64,000 nt of DNA, from positions 3,663,001 to 3,727,000 of the forward strand of contig NC_135361.1 in NCBI RefSeq assembly GCF_051622035.1. The letters are read 5' to 3'. Position numbers and translations under genes: made by a program. Of this stretch, positions 1 through 12,928 are shown one piece after another; position 1 is the stretch's first letter, and each line of letters starts with the position of its first letter. The notes below the pieces were generated by a model, which ran no database searches, was not told where the DNA came from, and saw nothing but the letters and a program-made list of their open reading frames with translations. Origin of the DNA: Arctopsyche grandis. Taxonomy: Eukaryota; Arthropoda; Insecta; Trichoptera; Hydropsychidae.

Positions 1-1121
1 ACATAGCAGCCCACAGCGCAGCCTACAAAGCAACCAACAAACGCCACGACAAGGCAACAGCCAGAAGCCTTCACGCAACCGCAAGCTTCGAGCAACCACA
101 AGCTTCACGCAACCGCAAGCTTCAAGCAACAGCAAAACGCCTGCACAACAGCACCGTCCAGACCGACACAAACCTTCACTACCATTGTAACGACCGCAAC
201 AGTAACATGGTGTGAAAGTACATATGGACCAGCTACCAACACAACCCGCTGTTGAGTCAACCCACTCCAGCACAACCGGCGAAACAAATCGCCACTGAGC
301 CAACTAGCTCCAACACAACACAGCCGCTGTCGAGACAACTAACTCCAGCACAATCAGCACAACGCCTGCACAACAACATCGTCCAGACCACCAACCTTCA
401 CTATCAACGTAGCCTAGACAGAATAAGCAACATGGTAGAAAAGAACAACTCGGACTGGTACGCAAAACGAGACCCGCTGTCGAGACAACCGACTCCAGCA
501 CAACCAACGAAGACCAGCACTCAACGCACTTCGCTAACCAACAGTCTCCACACAAATTCCGCTGTCGAGACAACTAACTCCAGCACAACCAACGAAGACC
601 AGCACTCAACGCACTTCGTCAACCAACGTTCTTCACGCAAGATCCGCTGTCGAGACAACTAACTCCAGCACAACCAACGAAGACCAGCACTCAACGCACT
701 TCGTCAACCAACGTTCTTCACGCAAGATCCGCTGTCGAGACAACTAACTCCAGCACAACCAACGAAGACCAGCACTCAACGCACTTCGTCAACCAACGTT
801 CTTCACGCAAGACCCGCTGCCGAGACAACTAACTCCAGCACAACCAGCAAAACAGTCACGCGAATGACTCCACGCAGAACACAGCAGCCTGCACAACAGC
901 ACCATCCAAGCCATCAAAAACCTTCACTACCAACGCAGCTCGCCCAAAATAAGCAACCTGGTAGAGAACAAGACTTGGACCGGCATGCAACACAAGACCC
1001 GCTGTTGAGACAACTTTCTCCAGCACAACCGGACAAACAACGACGCCATCGAGTCAATAGACTCCAACACATCAAGATTCCCACAAAATCACACACATCG
1101 CTAACACTCACCGGAGAGCCA
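1..1121. repeat. C/A-rich tandem-repeat DNA with an 85-bp unit
   Basis: The + strand is strongly biased to C and A. A unit starting near AACTCCAGCACAACC recurs at 491, 576, 661, 746 and 831, exactly 85 bp apart, and a related earlier unit lies at 341. Open frames here show only the repeat and match no protein I recognise. It abuts an LTR-like segment, so it may be the repeat-rich untranslated part of the same old retroelement, but this is inference. Confidence 0.7.
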
Positions 1122-1838
1122 TGTAGGAATCTCGTCGTCGTCATCGTCATCGAAACCTTCGAGAATATTCCGCAACAACAAAATACATCGAGCGGAACAG
1201 CGCCAAGCATTCCAGAAAATACTACGCCTCGACGAAAGCAAATTCCCCTTGTACGCATCAACAACTAAATTTTCGTACGACCACTTCCATCAAGCATTCC
1301 AGAAAATACTACGCCTCGACGAAAGCAAATTCCCCTTGTACGCATCAACAACTAAATTTTCGTACGACCACTTCCATCAAGCATTCCAGAAAATGCTACG
1401 CCTCGACAACAGTGCATTCCTTTCTTACGCATCAACAAACCACCACCATCGGTCAGGCGATTCCAGAAACACTATAAAAGGAGGTACAACCCAAACAACG
1501 CCAGTCGACCCACAGCAGCAAGCGTCGACATACAGCTCCTGACCAGCCACCACTTCACTACACGGACTTGGAAGATCAACCAGCCGACCGAGCCAGCAAC
1601 ACACTGCCGTATTCAGAGACTTGCTGAACATAGCCGAATGCCGAGCCAGCGACACTCTACCGTATCCAGAGACTAGCCGGACATAGCCGAATGCCGAGCC
1701 AGCGACACTCTACCACATCCAGAGACCTCTGAACGACATACTTTTACAAACAATTAACCATACTTGTGTATACGTGTTACTACCAAATAAATACCACATT
1801 CAACATATAGTTGTATTAATACCGAACACAGACGAATC
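1122..1838 (+). mobile_element. LTR-like segment, fossil (same family as the solo LTR at 41,318)
   Basis: It begins TGTAGGAATC and ends CTACA, and most of its length matches the LTR at 41,318-42,236, including a TATAAAAGGAGG promoter-like box near 1,474 and the GACCCACAGCAGCAAGCG stretch after it. It contains an internal 87-bp tandem duplication (starts 1,207, 1,294, 1,381). No coding region is attached. I read it as an old LTR retrotransposon remnant, probably Gypsy-type. Confidence 0.6.
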
Positions 1839-1987
1839 TGTCTACAATACATGGCGGACTGGTGGTGAAGAAGACCTTCACAATAAGACTAGTTCCCATA
1901 AGCTTAACAACCGAGCTATACTGCTGGCATATATTATTATATATTATATACATAATAATAATAATTCAATAAATATACTCTCTTTTT

Positions 1988-2088
1988 GAAAACGGGACAT
2001 TTCGACGTCCCGAAGCTGTGCTTGGGGACAACGGGACAGACTACCTAAAAACGGGACGGTCCCGTTCAAAACGCGGTGTATGGTCACT
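1988..2088 (-). repeat. Terminal fragment of a hAT-like DNA transposon
   Basis: Read on the - strand it starts AGTGACCATACACC and continues with repeated GGGAC/GTCCC blocks. This resembles the widespread hAT-type ends beginning AGGGTGACCA followed by GTCCCG blocks. No partner end was found nearby, so it is a fragment. 2,089-2,412 holds only AT-rich sequence upstream of the first kinase gene. Confidence 0.4.
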
Positions 2089-2412
2089 TTATGTATTTAC
2101 CAATTTTCATATTGTAGAAGAATTGACTTAATTATTTAACTTAATATGATATATTTACAAATCATTTTAATATTATTCAAACAATAAAAACAACAGATCA
2201 TCCTCGTTGATTTGGAATGTGTTTTTTATTTAAAAATTAATAAAGATTGAATACTCCTGAACTTTAATATACATACAGCGTTGTTACGAACACGGGCTCA
2301 ATTGTTCAATAGCAAATTGAGCAGTGTAGCTTCAGTGCGCGTAGGTCATTTATAAGTGCAAAATACGTGTTACAATTTAAAACAACTTCACATCACACGA
2401 ACCAGATTCAAA

Positions 2413-5400
2413 ATGAGTGGTGACTCAATTCCCACAGATGATTTGCAAGGACTGCCATCTTTGTACACAAAACAGATGGTCGATAACATTGCAAGGAACT
2501 TCAATTTCAACTTCCCATTCAACGTAACGGTGGAGCCTGGATCGGAGAAAGGCGGAAATTTCTTCGGTGAAATATACAAAGTCAAAATTACAGACCAGAC
2601 AAATGATAAAACGATGAAACTAATACTCAAGGTGGCGCCAGACAACCCAACCTTCAGGCAGAATCTCCCGTTGAGGCAATATTACTGCCGAGAGATTGAT
2701 GCATACATGTTAATACTTCCAGAATTTGAAAAGTGTCAGCGCAAGTTCGATTTGAACGACAGATTTGAATTCGCCGAGTGCTTTGCAGCCAACAATGAAG
2801 ACTGCAAGGAATCCATTATAGTTGAAGATCTCACCGATCAAGGTTTCCGTTTGTGTGACCGACTTGTCACATTAGACTTTGACCATGCCGTTCTGGTCAT
2901 CAAATGTCTAGCGAGACTTCATGCCACATCCTTCGTCGTTCAAAGCAAAGATGCAGTTCTATTCAAGAAATTGACCGACCTTGCGCTTCAAAAGTCAGAC
3001 TATGGAGTTAATTTTCCAAAGTTTTTAGAGCAAAACAAAAAACAAGTGTTGGATGTTATAGATGATTGTGATGATCACAAACGTTTGTCGATTTTTTTGA
3101 GTGATGCAAATGAAAAACTGGAAAGGTTTCTTGATCCTAAGCATACTGAGCCTTACAACACTATATGTCACGGAGATTGTTGGACTAGCAACCTGCTATT
3201 CAAGTACAAGGTACAGTAATATGGTTATCTAACAAAACCAGTTTTTTGTCGCATCAATTCCAGTAGTTAATTATTATCTAAAATAAAAATTACCATGTAC
3301 ATATATATTAGACCTTACTTTGCTGGCAAATATTATTGTGCCTACACATGAATATGTAATATAACTAAAAAAAATGAAAATTATCAGAAAAATGATTGAT
3401 AGTAATAATATATACATGAGTTCCGATAACTGTAAAACAAAATCATTAGTATTGTACAATGTGTGTTCAATAGCAGTTTCAAGATTATACATAATGTAAA
3501 ATTATTATGACCTAGAAAAACCCTGACGTCATATTATATTATATATATTTTCCACGATCGACACTTGCATATAAAATTAAAATCAAATATCAATTAAAAA
3601 TGTTTATTGGAAGTTAATAGATCATGTATAATATTATAGATATACTAGTGTTGTACCCGATGAAATATCATCGCATGGGTTATGGCATATTAAGCTTTTA
3701 ATTGAAAAAAAAAAATTAAAAGAAATGTTCGGTCCTGTGCTCGATCTGCACGTGGTCGTATTTTTTTCAAATACCTTTTAAATATATTTATATTTAATTG
3801 TTTAATATGAAAAAAAAATGTATAAACTACCTACCTACCTATATATAAACAATATATACCACCAATTAATTAATTAAATAGATGACTCTAAATGCTCAGA
3901 GACTAATTTGTCTGGAGGAAACATTGGTAGCACACAGTATATATAGAAGTATTTTCTTTTGTTATTGTATATATTCAGTTCGGTGATTACTGGTCACAAA
4001 GTCACTAAAATCGCTATAACGCAACATATGGCAGCCGAAAAGTCCATAATACTAACGATAACTATCATACTAACGAGAACTTGAGTGCCAAATATTGTGT
4101 ATTCGCGATTTTCATGGAAAAATTATATTTGTGACCACCGCAATGTGTCGAATAGTCCAATTACCATTATATTCGTATTTTTATATATGTACGTGTATTT
4201 TGTTGGCAGTGTTTTAGCTGTGACGTAAATATGTATGTTGAATCGAAACGACTATTATATACATATATGTAGTACGACTAGCGTTATCTTACACAGACAC
4301 GCAGAATAGCGCTATTATACATATGTATATATGACGATATATGATGGATACATTCATCATATTCATATATATAATATCGCTATTCTGTCTGTGTGTCTGT
4401 CTTTCTGTCTGTCTGTCTGTCTGAGATAACGCTTGTCATACTACCTATATAATAGTCGTTTCCATTCGACATATGTACATATATACGTCACAGCTAAATC
4501 ACTGCCAAAACGTATATATATATATATATATATGAATACAATAACAAAAAAAAAACTTCTATATATACTATTTGCTACCGATTTTTCCTCTTGGCAGAGG
4601 ATTTACCGCCAAAAATTAATTAATTATTTTTTCTATTGGTGTTTTATATTAGGTGGTAAGTTGTTTTTACCTTTTTTGTCATATTAAACAGTTAAATATA
4701 AATATATTTAAAAGGTATTTGAAAAACACATGACCGACGACACATTTATTTTAATTTTTTTTATTTAATAACTTATATATATAAGTATATAAATATAAGT
4801 TATATATATAATATAAGTTATATATTATATATAAATATATATATAATATATAACTTATATATATTATAATATGCCAACACACATGCGATGATATCATCGG
4901 GTACAACGCTAGTATATAATACATATATTATGATCAATTGTTTAAATGTATTTCAATCAACAATAAATCTAAAAAAAAAATTATTTTGAAAAGAACAGTT
5001 CAATCACAACATTTTTCAATATTTCTATTTGAATTTCCGGCCGTTATTCAAGCGGGTAAAAATCAAAAACAAAATGTTTAATAAAAGGGAGGATTTTCAT
5101 AGTATTTTATAGTCAAAATTAAAAACTGTAGATTGCTTAATGAACAAACGTTTCATTTAAACTTTTATATATGTATATATGTCAAGTAGAAGTATATATG
5201 TATGTAGATAATATATATAACGTAATATTGATTTTTTTAAGTAAAACTTCTGTACGCACAGTATAGTGGATTGCCTTTATGGTGACGTCAGCAACACAAA
5301 GTATTGCAACGCTGAATCGTTGCACAAAACTAATTGGGACGATGCACAAAGCGTCCCATTATCCCACCTCTCCACCTACTTCTTCCCCGTCCCGTCCCCT

Positions 5401-5967
5401 CTCCATGTTTCTTACACAGTTTATATGTACATATTATATTCTGAACAAAGAATTTACTTATGTAGTTTGTAGTGTAAAACACATGATTGAATAATGTTTT
5501 TTTAATAATATTAAAAATATATTAATGGTATGTTTCAGGAAAAAAGAGTCGTCGACGTACGGATGATAGATTGGCAGGTTACAAGACTTGCTTCGCCCGT
5601 TACCGACATAGCGTACTTCATATTGACAAGTACGGATGAAAATTTCAGATCGGCCCACCTTCACCAACTCCTGGATGTATACTATGCAACCTTGTCGAGT
5701 AGTATTGCAAACATGGACTGCGATGTGAATATTTGCTATCCGGAACACGTTTATCGGGATCAACTAAAAAATATGTTTGCATTCGGTCTCATAATGTCGA
5801 TAGCCGTGTGTCCAGTATTACTCTGTGATAAAAATGAAACTCCCGATTTAATAGATGCCGCTGACACGTATAACAATAAAGCTGAATCCAAAATTAAACT
5901 TTCAAAAACTCCCACCCAACGGATCAAGGGAGCTGTAAAAGACTGTGTGAAATATAATTTTATTTAA
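2413..5967 (+). CDS. EcKinase-like (CHK domain) small-molecule kinase, gene 1
   Basis: Two exons, 2,413-3,210 and 5,539-5,967, give 408 residues, normal for the family. The start is the ATG at 2,413 (MSGDSI); the frame upstream of it has no ATG. Visible motifs: nucleotide-binding lysine in LILKVAP (K73), a likely helix-C glutamate in CREIDAY (E94), hinge VEDL, catalytic loop HGDCWTSN (H253, D255, N260), and the metal-binding DWQ (D277) opening exon 2. Donor AAG/GTACAG and acceptor TTTCAG/GAA give a phase-0 intron. The family adds phosphate to ecdysteroids or similar hydroxyl compounds in the cytosol; this substrate is unknown. The 2.3-kb intron is swollen by two Helitrons. It is the only member here on the + strand. 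Confidence 0.93.
3645..4315 (-). mobile_element. Non-autonomous Helitron, family H2, copy a (in intron of gene 1)
   Basis: On the - strand it ends with hairpin CGATGATATTTCATCG, then GGGTACAACA and CTAG followed by T, the canonical Helitron 3' end (subterminal hairpin plus CTRR, host T next). The 5' part has the family's CTATTCTG..GTGTCTG and GATAACGCT blocks near 4,280-4,310. The exact 5' end is uncertain by tens of bases. It carries no Rep/helicase coding sequence. Confidence 0.75.
4376..4912 (+). mobile_element. Non-autonomous Helitron, family H2, copy b
   Basis: Same family as the neighbouring copy but in the opposite orientation. It begins near CGCTATTCTGTCTGTG, passes through GATAACGCTTGTCAT and GTCACAGCTAA, and ends with hairpin CGATGATATCATCG then GGTACAACG and CTAG|T. 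With copy a it makes a head-to-head pair filling most of the gene 1 intron. Internal microsatellites (TCTG)n and (TA)n are present. Confidence 0.75.
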
Positions 5968-7191
5968 TATATTTATTTTGTATCACTTTCAAAATGAAAA
6001 TGCTGTTTATTCATTTAAACAGTTACAATTTTTAGCTTGCTTTTAATTGCACATAGATTATAATTGGAATGATCGTGTATTACAAAATTATATAATTTTA
6101 TTCGAATATTCAAGTTTAATGAAGACTTGGTTATAAAATGTATGTATTTGGTACGGTTAATGTAATAAATACGGTTATTATTAATAATCGCTGGTAAATA
6201 TGATCCATTATTATTATTAATTTTCAACTACATCTTACCTAATTTTTTAAATATTTTTTCCACCGAATTTACATAAACTAGCATAACTCCATTCCTATCA
6301 TAATCACTGATAATAATTTAAACTTATCACATTGAATTAAAAATAAACATATTTTATAAAACAATCATATAACATTTGTCAAAGTCAACTAAAAATTAGT
6401 GAAATAAATTGTATTGAAATAAAATTAAAGCTGTTGTTTTATTTTTTGACAAAATTATTTATTTTCATTGTTGAATTTTTGGTAATGTTCAGAAATACAA
6501 GAAAAATATATCAAATCAATTTCAATTATTGTTACAAATATTGAATCAACACACTTATATAATAGTCACAATTAACATAAATCAATTAAACTGTTAGATA
6601 TTATTTCTACTTAAAATCTGGTCATCATCACTGTATATAAAAAATTGCAATAGATAATATTAAATGATAAATTTGTGTTAATTAAAAATTAGTCAAATTA
6701 TTATTGAAGATTAAACATGTAGCAAAACTTATTTTCTGTATTTATTATATGAATTAATCTTTTATATTCATATAAATGCATACATATGTATTTAATATAA
6801 ATAAATTAATGTAGATATATGTATGCACATTAATAAAAAATATATTTTATAATGATATGTAAATAGCAATGAATAAAAGTCAAAAATATAACTATTTGAA
6901 TCAAAAAGTTAGAAGTAAATTTGTACAATACCATTGATTAATAATAAACAATATCACTTTTTTCTTTAAAGCAGGACAATAACTTTTTTCATAATAATTA
7001 ATAGAACCTAATTATTAAGATGTAATAAAATAATAAGTTCAAAAATTTTCATGTCACAAATAATTAATGAATTATTGAATTTGTATTAAATAAAAGAAAA
7101 TCTATGTTATAACATAATAAGTTAATAAATATAAATTAAGTAAAAGTCATTATTATATAAAAAAAATAAAATTTGTATAAAAGTATATAAA
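5968..7191. other. Intergenic AT-rich stretch between two convergent kinase genes
   Basis: Very AT-rich, with several AATAAA-like motifs usable as 3' end signals in either direction (for example near 6,160 and 6,420). No coding region, RNA gene or recognisable repeat was seen. Confidence 0.5.
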
Positions 7192-9140
7192 TCATATGTA
7201 ATTTAAATTAATGTAATCTCTTATTAAACCCCTCAATCGATTTTTGGCTCTATTAGAAAATTTAACTGTTTGTAAACTTCCACTATGATCAGTTATAAAC
7301 TTTTCCAATTCAGGTATTTTATCTTTGTCTGACATCGTAAATGGAAATGCGTTTATGACTATGAGCAGTCCGACCGGGAAAAATTCTTTCAAATGATCAT
7401 CATAGACGGATCTTGGATAAATTTTTTCTATATTGTAACCTAATCGTTGGACACAATTATCTAAATTTTCATAATACACATTAAACACTTTCGGAAAGTA
7501 CGTTTTTCGAAAATCTTCATCAGTACTCATACTCAACATGTGGACCACATCCAGAACTGGAGACGACGGCTTTAAGTTTTGCCAATCCAAGATCCTAATA
7601 TCCACCGGCACATCATCCTGAAACATAAATTTTCCAAAATTGTAATGCAATTATGGCATTTATAGCAGTATTATTCAATTCAGTAAGAGAGAATCAATGT
7701 CAGCCAAGTTTATTCATAGCAAACACATTGACATTGACATTATTTAATCTGTTCATATATGCGTACATGTATAATGTTACACAGACGTAATAATTATTAA
7801 CCTATGCTTCACCTGTATGGAACAACGCCTCGAATACTAACCTAATAATACAAAATAAATCCCTAAAAATGATTTATAATACACCCATATATAATAATTT
7901 GAAAAAACTGCATGCCATATATAATATTCCGTTTGTTACAGATATTACTAACTGCCTAACCAGTAGATTCTATGACAGAATCACTAATAACCATACTAAC
8001 ACAACAAAATGTCTATACCCTTCAGGTATAACACACAGATTACCTAAACACAATCTGCTTTAGGTCGTCGACTTTAGAGAGTCTTTAATTAATATTATGT
8101 ATTAGATGTATTATGAGCATTTATAAGGATTGTAAATAGGTTTTTGAGCTCTTTTTCCTATTATGCTCTATACATTAACATTAGAATAATATAATACTAT
8201 GATTACTAACCAAATCAAATAAAATTGTAAAATAGAAAATGATCAGTAGATCAGTAGCTATTAAAATAGATATAAAATGTATTGTTAACATAATTTCGTA
8301 ATAATAAAATGGATTTAAAAATCAAAATCAATTCTTACATACTTTATACTTAAACATGAAATTGTTGATCCAGCAATCGCCATGACACAGCACATTATAA
8401 GGTGCCATGTTAGTCGGATCATCCATCGTCTCCCACTTTTCCAGAATAGTTTCACCGAAGACGGCCATTCTTATCTTGCTCATTTCGTCTTCGGCGAGCT
8501 GAGTCGCCATATCGATAGTCAGCCTCGAGTAAATCTTGAATTTTTCGGTCGTCTTCATCAATATAAGTCTCTTGGCTAACTCGGTGAACGTGTTCTGCTC
8601 CTTTTGTTTCATGGCAAACGACAATGCGTGAAATTTAGCCAACGCTTTCAACACGAGAGTGACATGAAGATAGTCCAACGGCTCAAACTTATCCACCATT
8701 TTAAAGTTCTCTTGGGTCAGATCGCTCAACAATATGAACTCTTCGAAACTCTTGTTGTGTCCAGTGTGGTAGGTCGCGTGACGAAATTGCTCCTCCGTCG
8801 ACAAATCATTCTCTTGTTGCATCTTGTCGAAGATTGGAAACAATTCAGTGTACGTTAACGTTTCTCGGGCATAGGCGTGTACTAAGTAATAGCAATCGGG
8901 ACTTTCAGACTCCTTTATGTTTGTTATTTTCAAAATGAAGTTCGAATTGTCCTTCTTGCCATCGTCACGCACTCCAGACACTTTTATCCGATACACGTCT
9001 CCTGAGAAATTGTTACCTTTGGGTGTAGCCACGTTCGAGGTAATTTCCAAATCGAATAATCCCATTTCTTTTGCCAGCTCACTAACGGCAGCTTTGATTT
9101 GGGATTTCAACGATATACAGATGTCTTCTTGTTGAGCCAT
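7192..9140 (-). CDS. EcKinase-like (CHK domain) kinase, gene 2
   Basis: Exon 1 is 9,140 down to 8,343 and exon 2 is 7,617 down to 7,192, giving 407 residues. The start chosen is the ATG at 9,140 (MAQQED), which gives the same 266-codon first exon as gene 1. Motifs: FILK lysine (K71), ARETL glutamate (E93), catalytic loop HGDCWINN (H253), exon 2 LDWQ (D277). The usual hinge EDL reads SDL. Donor AAA/GTATGTAAG and acceptor TTTCAG/GAT are strong. The intron carries a 5'-truncated Jockey-like LINE. It faces gene 1 tail to tail and is divergent from its other relatives in sequence. The substrate cannot be read from sequence; ecdysteroid or xenobiotic phosphorylation is family knowledge. Confidence 0.92.
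7790..8318 (+). mobile_element. 5'-truncated Jockey-like LINE, 3' end, copy J1
   Basis: It matches the end of the element at 11,680-12,625: a reverse-transcriptase C-terminal tail (NKSLKMIYNTPIYNNLKKLH, ...HRLPKHNLL stop), then the shared 3' UTR with GATCAGTAGATCAGTAGC and a terminus like AAAAAGCATTTAAAAATC. A short segment is missing inside the coding tail relative to the other copy. It lies antisense inside the intron of gene 2. Confidence 0.8.
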
Positions 9141-10002
9141 CTTCACAAAGTAGATCTCTTTATGATAAAAAGATCGAACCGATCTTAGAAGACTGATTTT
9201 ACTAACAATTAATCAACTTGTAATATATATAATTGTCGCTGGGTAATTAAAGCTACAAATCACATTTACCTTTATAATAATTCAGTGCATAAAGTATGTT
9301 TTGTTTCAGTCTACAAGGTTGTTGTAGAATTTCAGTCTACAATTGTTATTTATTCAGAATGATAGAATGAAAACATAAATAAAAGAAAAGAATTAACAAA
9401 CTTTATTTATTTATAATCTTTATAAAATGCTGTATTTTAGAGATACAATTTAGAAGTGGACATGAAAACATTATACAATCATATATGAATAAAAATTTTT
9501 GAAAGATACAATTTAGAAGTGGATATGAAAACATTATACATAAATAAAATATTTGAAATTTTAATATCTGCTGAATTGTATAATGTGTATACCATTTGGA
9601 ATGAGTATATTTTATATTTCAGATAATTCAAAATCACAATGTATTATTATACATACAATTAAACAACATTATAATAATCAATTGATACACATGGAAAATC
9701 ACTTTTAATAATACCATAATTTCAGCAGAGTTGATAAAATATTTTAATATATTATCATTTATTGTATTTTAGATGCATAAATATTTAAAACATAATATAA
9801 TATATATGTATAGATATTAAATAAAATACGATACAAAACATTTCTCAAATATTATATGAATTTTGCTATTACACTATTTTGATATTTAAAAAAATACTTT
9901 TTTGTCAGATATTTGTGAATTAATGTGTACATTTAGAATTCATATTATAATATATATAATTTGCAACAATAAAACCGCAGTAGTGACTAACCATTTACAT
10001 GT
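9141..10002. other. AT-rich intergenic stretch with a short direct repeat
   Basis: No gene seen. GATACAATTTAGAAGTGGA and following bases occur twice (near 9,440 and 9,506), a local direct duplication of about 40 bp. Confidence 0.5.
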
Positions 10003-11293
10003 TTATATAAGTTCAAACTTTACAAAATCGCTTACAACTCCCATCAGACGCTTTTCACATTTCTTGTCTACCTTTACTTTTTTGTGTTTAATCAAGTCTA
10101 TGGTGTTAGTAGACTCTGCCTTGTCGCTTAAAATGAATGGAAGAGCAATCATGGCCATGGTAAGACCGTGCGGAAACACTTTTTGGACGTGTTGCATGAA
10201 AATATCTCTCGGGTAGCACTCGTTGACGTCGCAATTCATTCTTTTCAACTGAGACTCCAATTCTGTATAGTAAATGTCTAAGATATCTGGATAGCATCGA
10301 TTCCTCAAAGATGATTCTGTGCTACAGAAGAAAAAGTGAGCTATGTCCGTGGCGGGAGATGCAAATATGCTCGCTTGCCAATCTATTATTCTCAATTCAA
10401 CCGGTTCACTGCCCTGCAAAAATAATGATTGAAACATTTAGGTACAATTATTTCTACTTTTGTACGTTCACAGTAAATAAAAATATGATATAATATACTA
10501 CCTTATATTTAAACAGCAGATTATTACTCCAACAATCACCGTGACATATAACATTATAGGGATGCGCCAGATTAGAGCTACGCTTTTCAAAGAATTTATC
10601 GACGATATTCTTCGAGTACTCTTTAAACTTGTCGATTTCCGTGTCATCCTTGATCAACGATAAAGTTATATCAGCGACATACTGGATGTAAGACTGGAAA
10701 AGGCCGCCAAAGTGGTGCTCTTTCACATAGTCGGACATGCGGCTCAACTCGTCCATATTCCTCTTCTTCAACACAAAGGATAAGGCATGCAAACGTGCCA
10801 AATTTGTAATGACTAGCTTCGTGTGAGGAAAATCTAATGATTCTCCTTTATGAACCAGCCTGAAGTCCTTAACTGACAAATCTTCCAATATCAATAGCTT
10901 TTTTACATCTTCGTTTACCACTTTGTAGCATTTGGCATGACGGAACTTGTACACCTCAGGTATGTTTTCTTGAACAGCATCGAATGTTTCTAATATTTTC
11001 GTATACACATTGATTTCTCTCTCGAATATTTGATCGATTGGTACGAAACTGCTCATTTCGGGTTCGGACGGGGCCAACTTCAATATTAAATTCAATGTAA
11101 GTTCTTTCTCTTTGGACGTGATCTCCAAACGATGAAGTTTTCCCATATAGTTCTTGCCGAAATCTTCTGCAGAAGGCATAGTGATAACAGCATCATTTAT
11201 ATGATATTCTTCGATAACTTCTCGCACTGCTTTCTGTATGTCGCCGTCGTCGAAAGCGTCTTCGAAGGAACGGGTATATTGCTGATCATCCAT
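10003..11293 (-). CDS. EcKinase-like (CHK domain) kinase, gene 3
   Basis: Exon 1 runs 11,293 to 10,502 and exon 2 runs 10,413 to 10,003, giving 400 residues with an 88-nt intron. The start is the ATG at 11,293 (MDDQQY); the open frame upstream has no ATG. Motifs: LILKLAP lysine (K72), EREINVY (E93), hinge LEDL, HGDCWSNN (H251), exon 2 IDWQ. Donor AAG/GTAGTA, acceptor TTTTTGCAG/GGC. It is head-to-tail with gene 2 and shares exon layout with every other member, which supports tandem duplication. An enzyme acting on ecdysteroid-like alcohols is expected from the family; the specific role is unknown. Confidence 0.93.
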
Positions 11294-11679
11294 ATTGAAA
11301 GACGTATATCTTGTAATAAAAACAATGTGCAACTGAACTACAATGTGATAAAAAATTTATTATAGCAATGTTACATTCCTCTATTTATTAAAATAATTAA
11401 TTTTGTATTCTTACCAGGTGTTCACTGAGTATTAAAATTTAATTAATAGAAATACTACATGCTTATTAAAAAAACTATTTCATTTGTTTGAAAATAATTT
11501 TGTTGATTTAAATAATAAATATATATGAAAACTAATTTTTGTTTTTGTCTCCTATGAGAATCTACAATTTTCAATTATAGAACCACAAAATTTTACACTT
11601 TAATTTAGACTGCATCGTAGTACAATTTATTGAACTTCACATTGGCTTTACATTTGTTTAGTGGCAGTCAGTAATAAAA

Positions 11680-12625
11680 TATTTAGGAGTAACGTTCGAT
11701 AAAAGAATGAGATGGGCACCTCACATTGAGGGAGCGAAATGCAAGGCGATGCGGGGTATATCCTCAATATATCCAATATATAATCGCCATAGTTCTTTAT
11801 CAACTCAAAATAAAATAAAATTATATCGCGCGCTCATATTACCATTATATTTATTTATTTATTTATTTTAAACAGACCATTGTGGCATAACAGGAATTCC
11901 TAAAGCGCCACAATGGTCAAAAAATATAACACAAAAAAGAAAAAAACAAAATAACAATTAAACGTAAACATAAATACATCCATACATAAACATAAAAAAT
12001 AGCATTTAATAATAACAGATAAAGTAAAAATATCAAATAAAATATTATTAACATATGCTTCACATGTATGGAATAACGCCTCGAATACTAACCTTTCCAA
12101 GCTACAAGTAATACAAAATAAATCCCTAAAAATGATTTATAATACACCCATATATAATAATTTGAAAAAACTGCATGCCATATATAATATTCCGTTTGTT
12201 ACAGACATTACTAACAAACTAACCAGTAGATTCTATGACAGAATCACTAATAACCATACTAACACACTTGTGAAGAGTCTCGGTGATTACAACAAAATGT
12301 CTATACCCTTCAGGTATAAACACAGATTACCTAAACACAATCTGCTTTAGGTAATCGGCTTTAGATAGTCTTTAATTAATATTATGTATTAGATGTATTA
12401 TGAGTATTTATAAGGATTGTAAATAGGTTTTTGAGCTCTTTTTCCTATTATGCCGTAGATTAACATTAGAATAATATAATACTATGATTACTAACAAAAT
12501 TAATTTAAAATTGTAAATAGAAAATGATCAGTAGATCAGTAGCTATTAAAATAGATATAAGATGTATTGTGAACATAATTTAGTAATTATAAAAAGCATT
12601 TAAAAATCAAAAACATTTGTTTAGT
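11680..12625 (+). mobile_element. Jockey-like LINE, 5'-truncated, copy J2, interrupted by another repeat
   Basis: The left part encodes the reverse-transcriptase thumb/C-terminal stretch typical of Jockey elements (KYLGVTFDKRMRWAPHIE, then LYRALILPLY). The right part continues LTYASHVWNNASNTNLSKL and ends HRLPKHNLL stop at about 12,350, followed by a 3' UTR ending near AAAAAGCATTTAAAAATC. About 200 bp of foreign sequence (11,849-12,048) splits it. It is 5'-truncated, as LINE copies usually are. Confidence 0.8.
11849..12048 (-). mobile_element. LINE/SINE 3'-end fragment inserted in the Jockey copy
   Basis: On the - strand it ends in GACCATTGTGGC...GCCACAATGGTC, a hairpin, followed by an AAATAAATAAAT tail. 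The same tail architecture ends the SINEs at 13,355, 52,700 and 56,963 and the LINE at 53,430. The rest of the insert is AT-rich and not identified. Confidence 0.6.
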
Positions 12626-12689
12626 AATTCAAAATATTGTATAAAATGGATTGACTACATATATAATCATGAAAGTCTTTAAACATAAA

Positions 12690-12830
12690 GCATTTAAACC
12701 AGCAGAAAAAACTAGTGGTTAGCATATAATGCTTTGAAAAGAGTAGTCACGGGTTCATATCCCACTGGTTTATGTTGGCCAGACCATGGATTTGTCACTC
12801 CAGGTCGATCGTTGCCTACATGCGAACAAT
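12690..12830 (+). mobile_element. tRNA-derived SINE, head fragment
   Basis: It contains a B-box-like CACGGGTTCATATCCCACT and then GTTGGCCAGACC and CCAGGTCGATCGTTGCCTA, the conserved body that follows the tRNA-like head in the copy at 56,442. The 3' half is missing. Confidence 0.6.
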
Positions 12831-12928
12831 TCTACATATTTTATGTGTGTACATACATAGTTGCTCAACAGTCAAGTTAATGAATTATGTGACAGGGATG
12901 GGTAGGAGTTAGCTTATGTGATTCATAT

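Noticed and set aside
252-1542. Several 70-136 codon frames at the window start
   Set aside because: They lie in C/A-rich tandem repeats and LTR-like DNA; the protein text simply repeats and has no domain.
8382-9135. Plus-strand frames of 65-84 codons
   Set aside because: Shadows of gene 2 exon 1 on the opposite strand.
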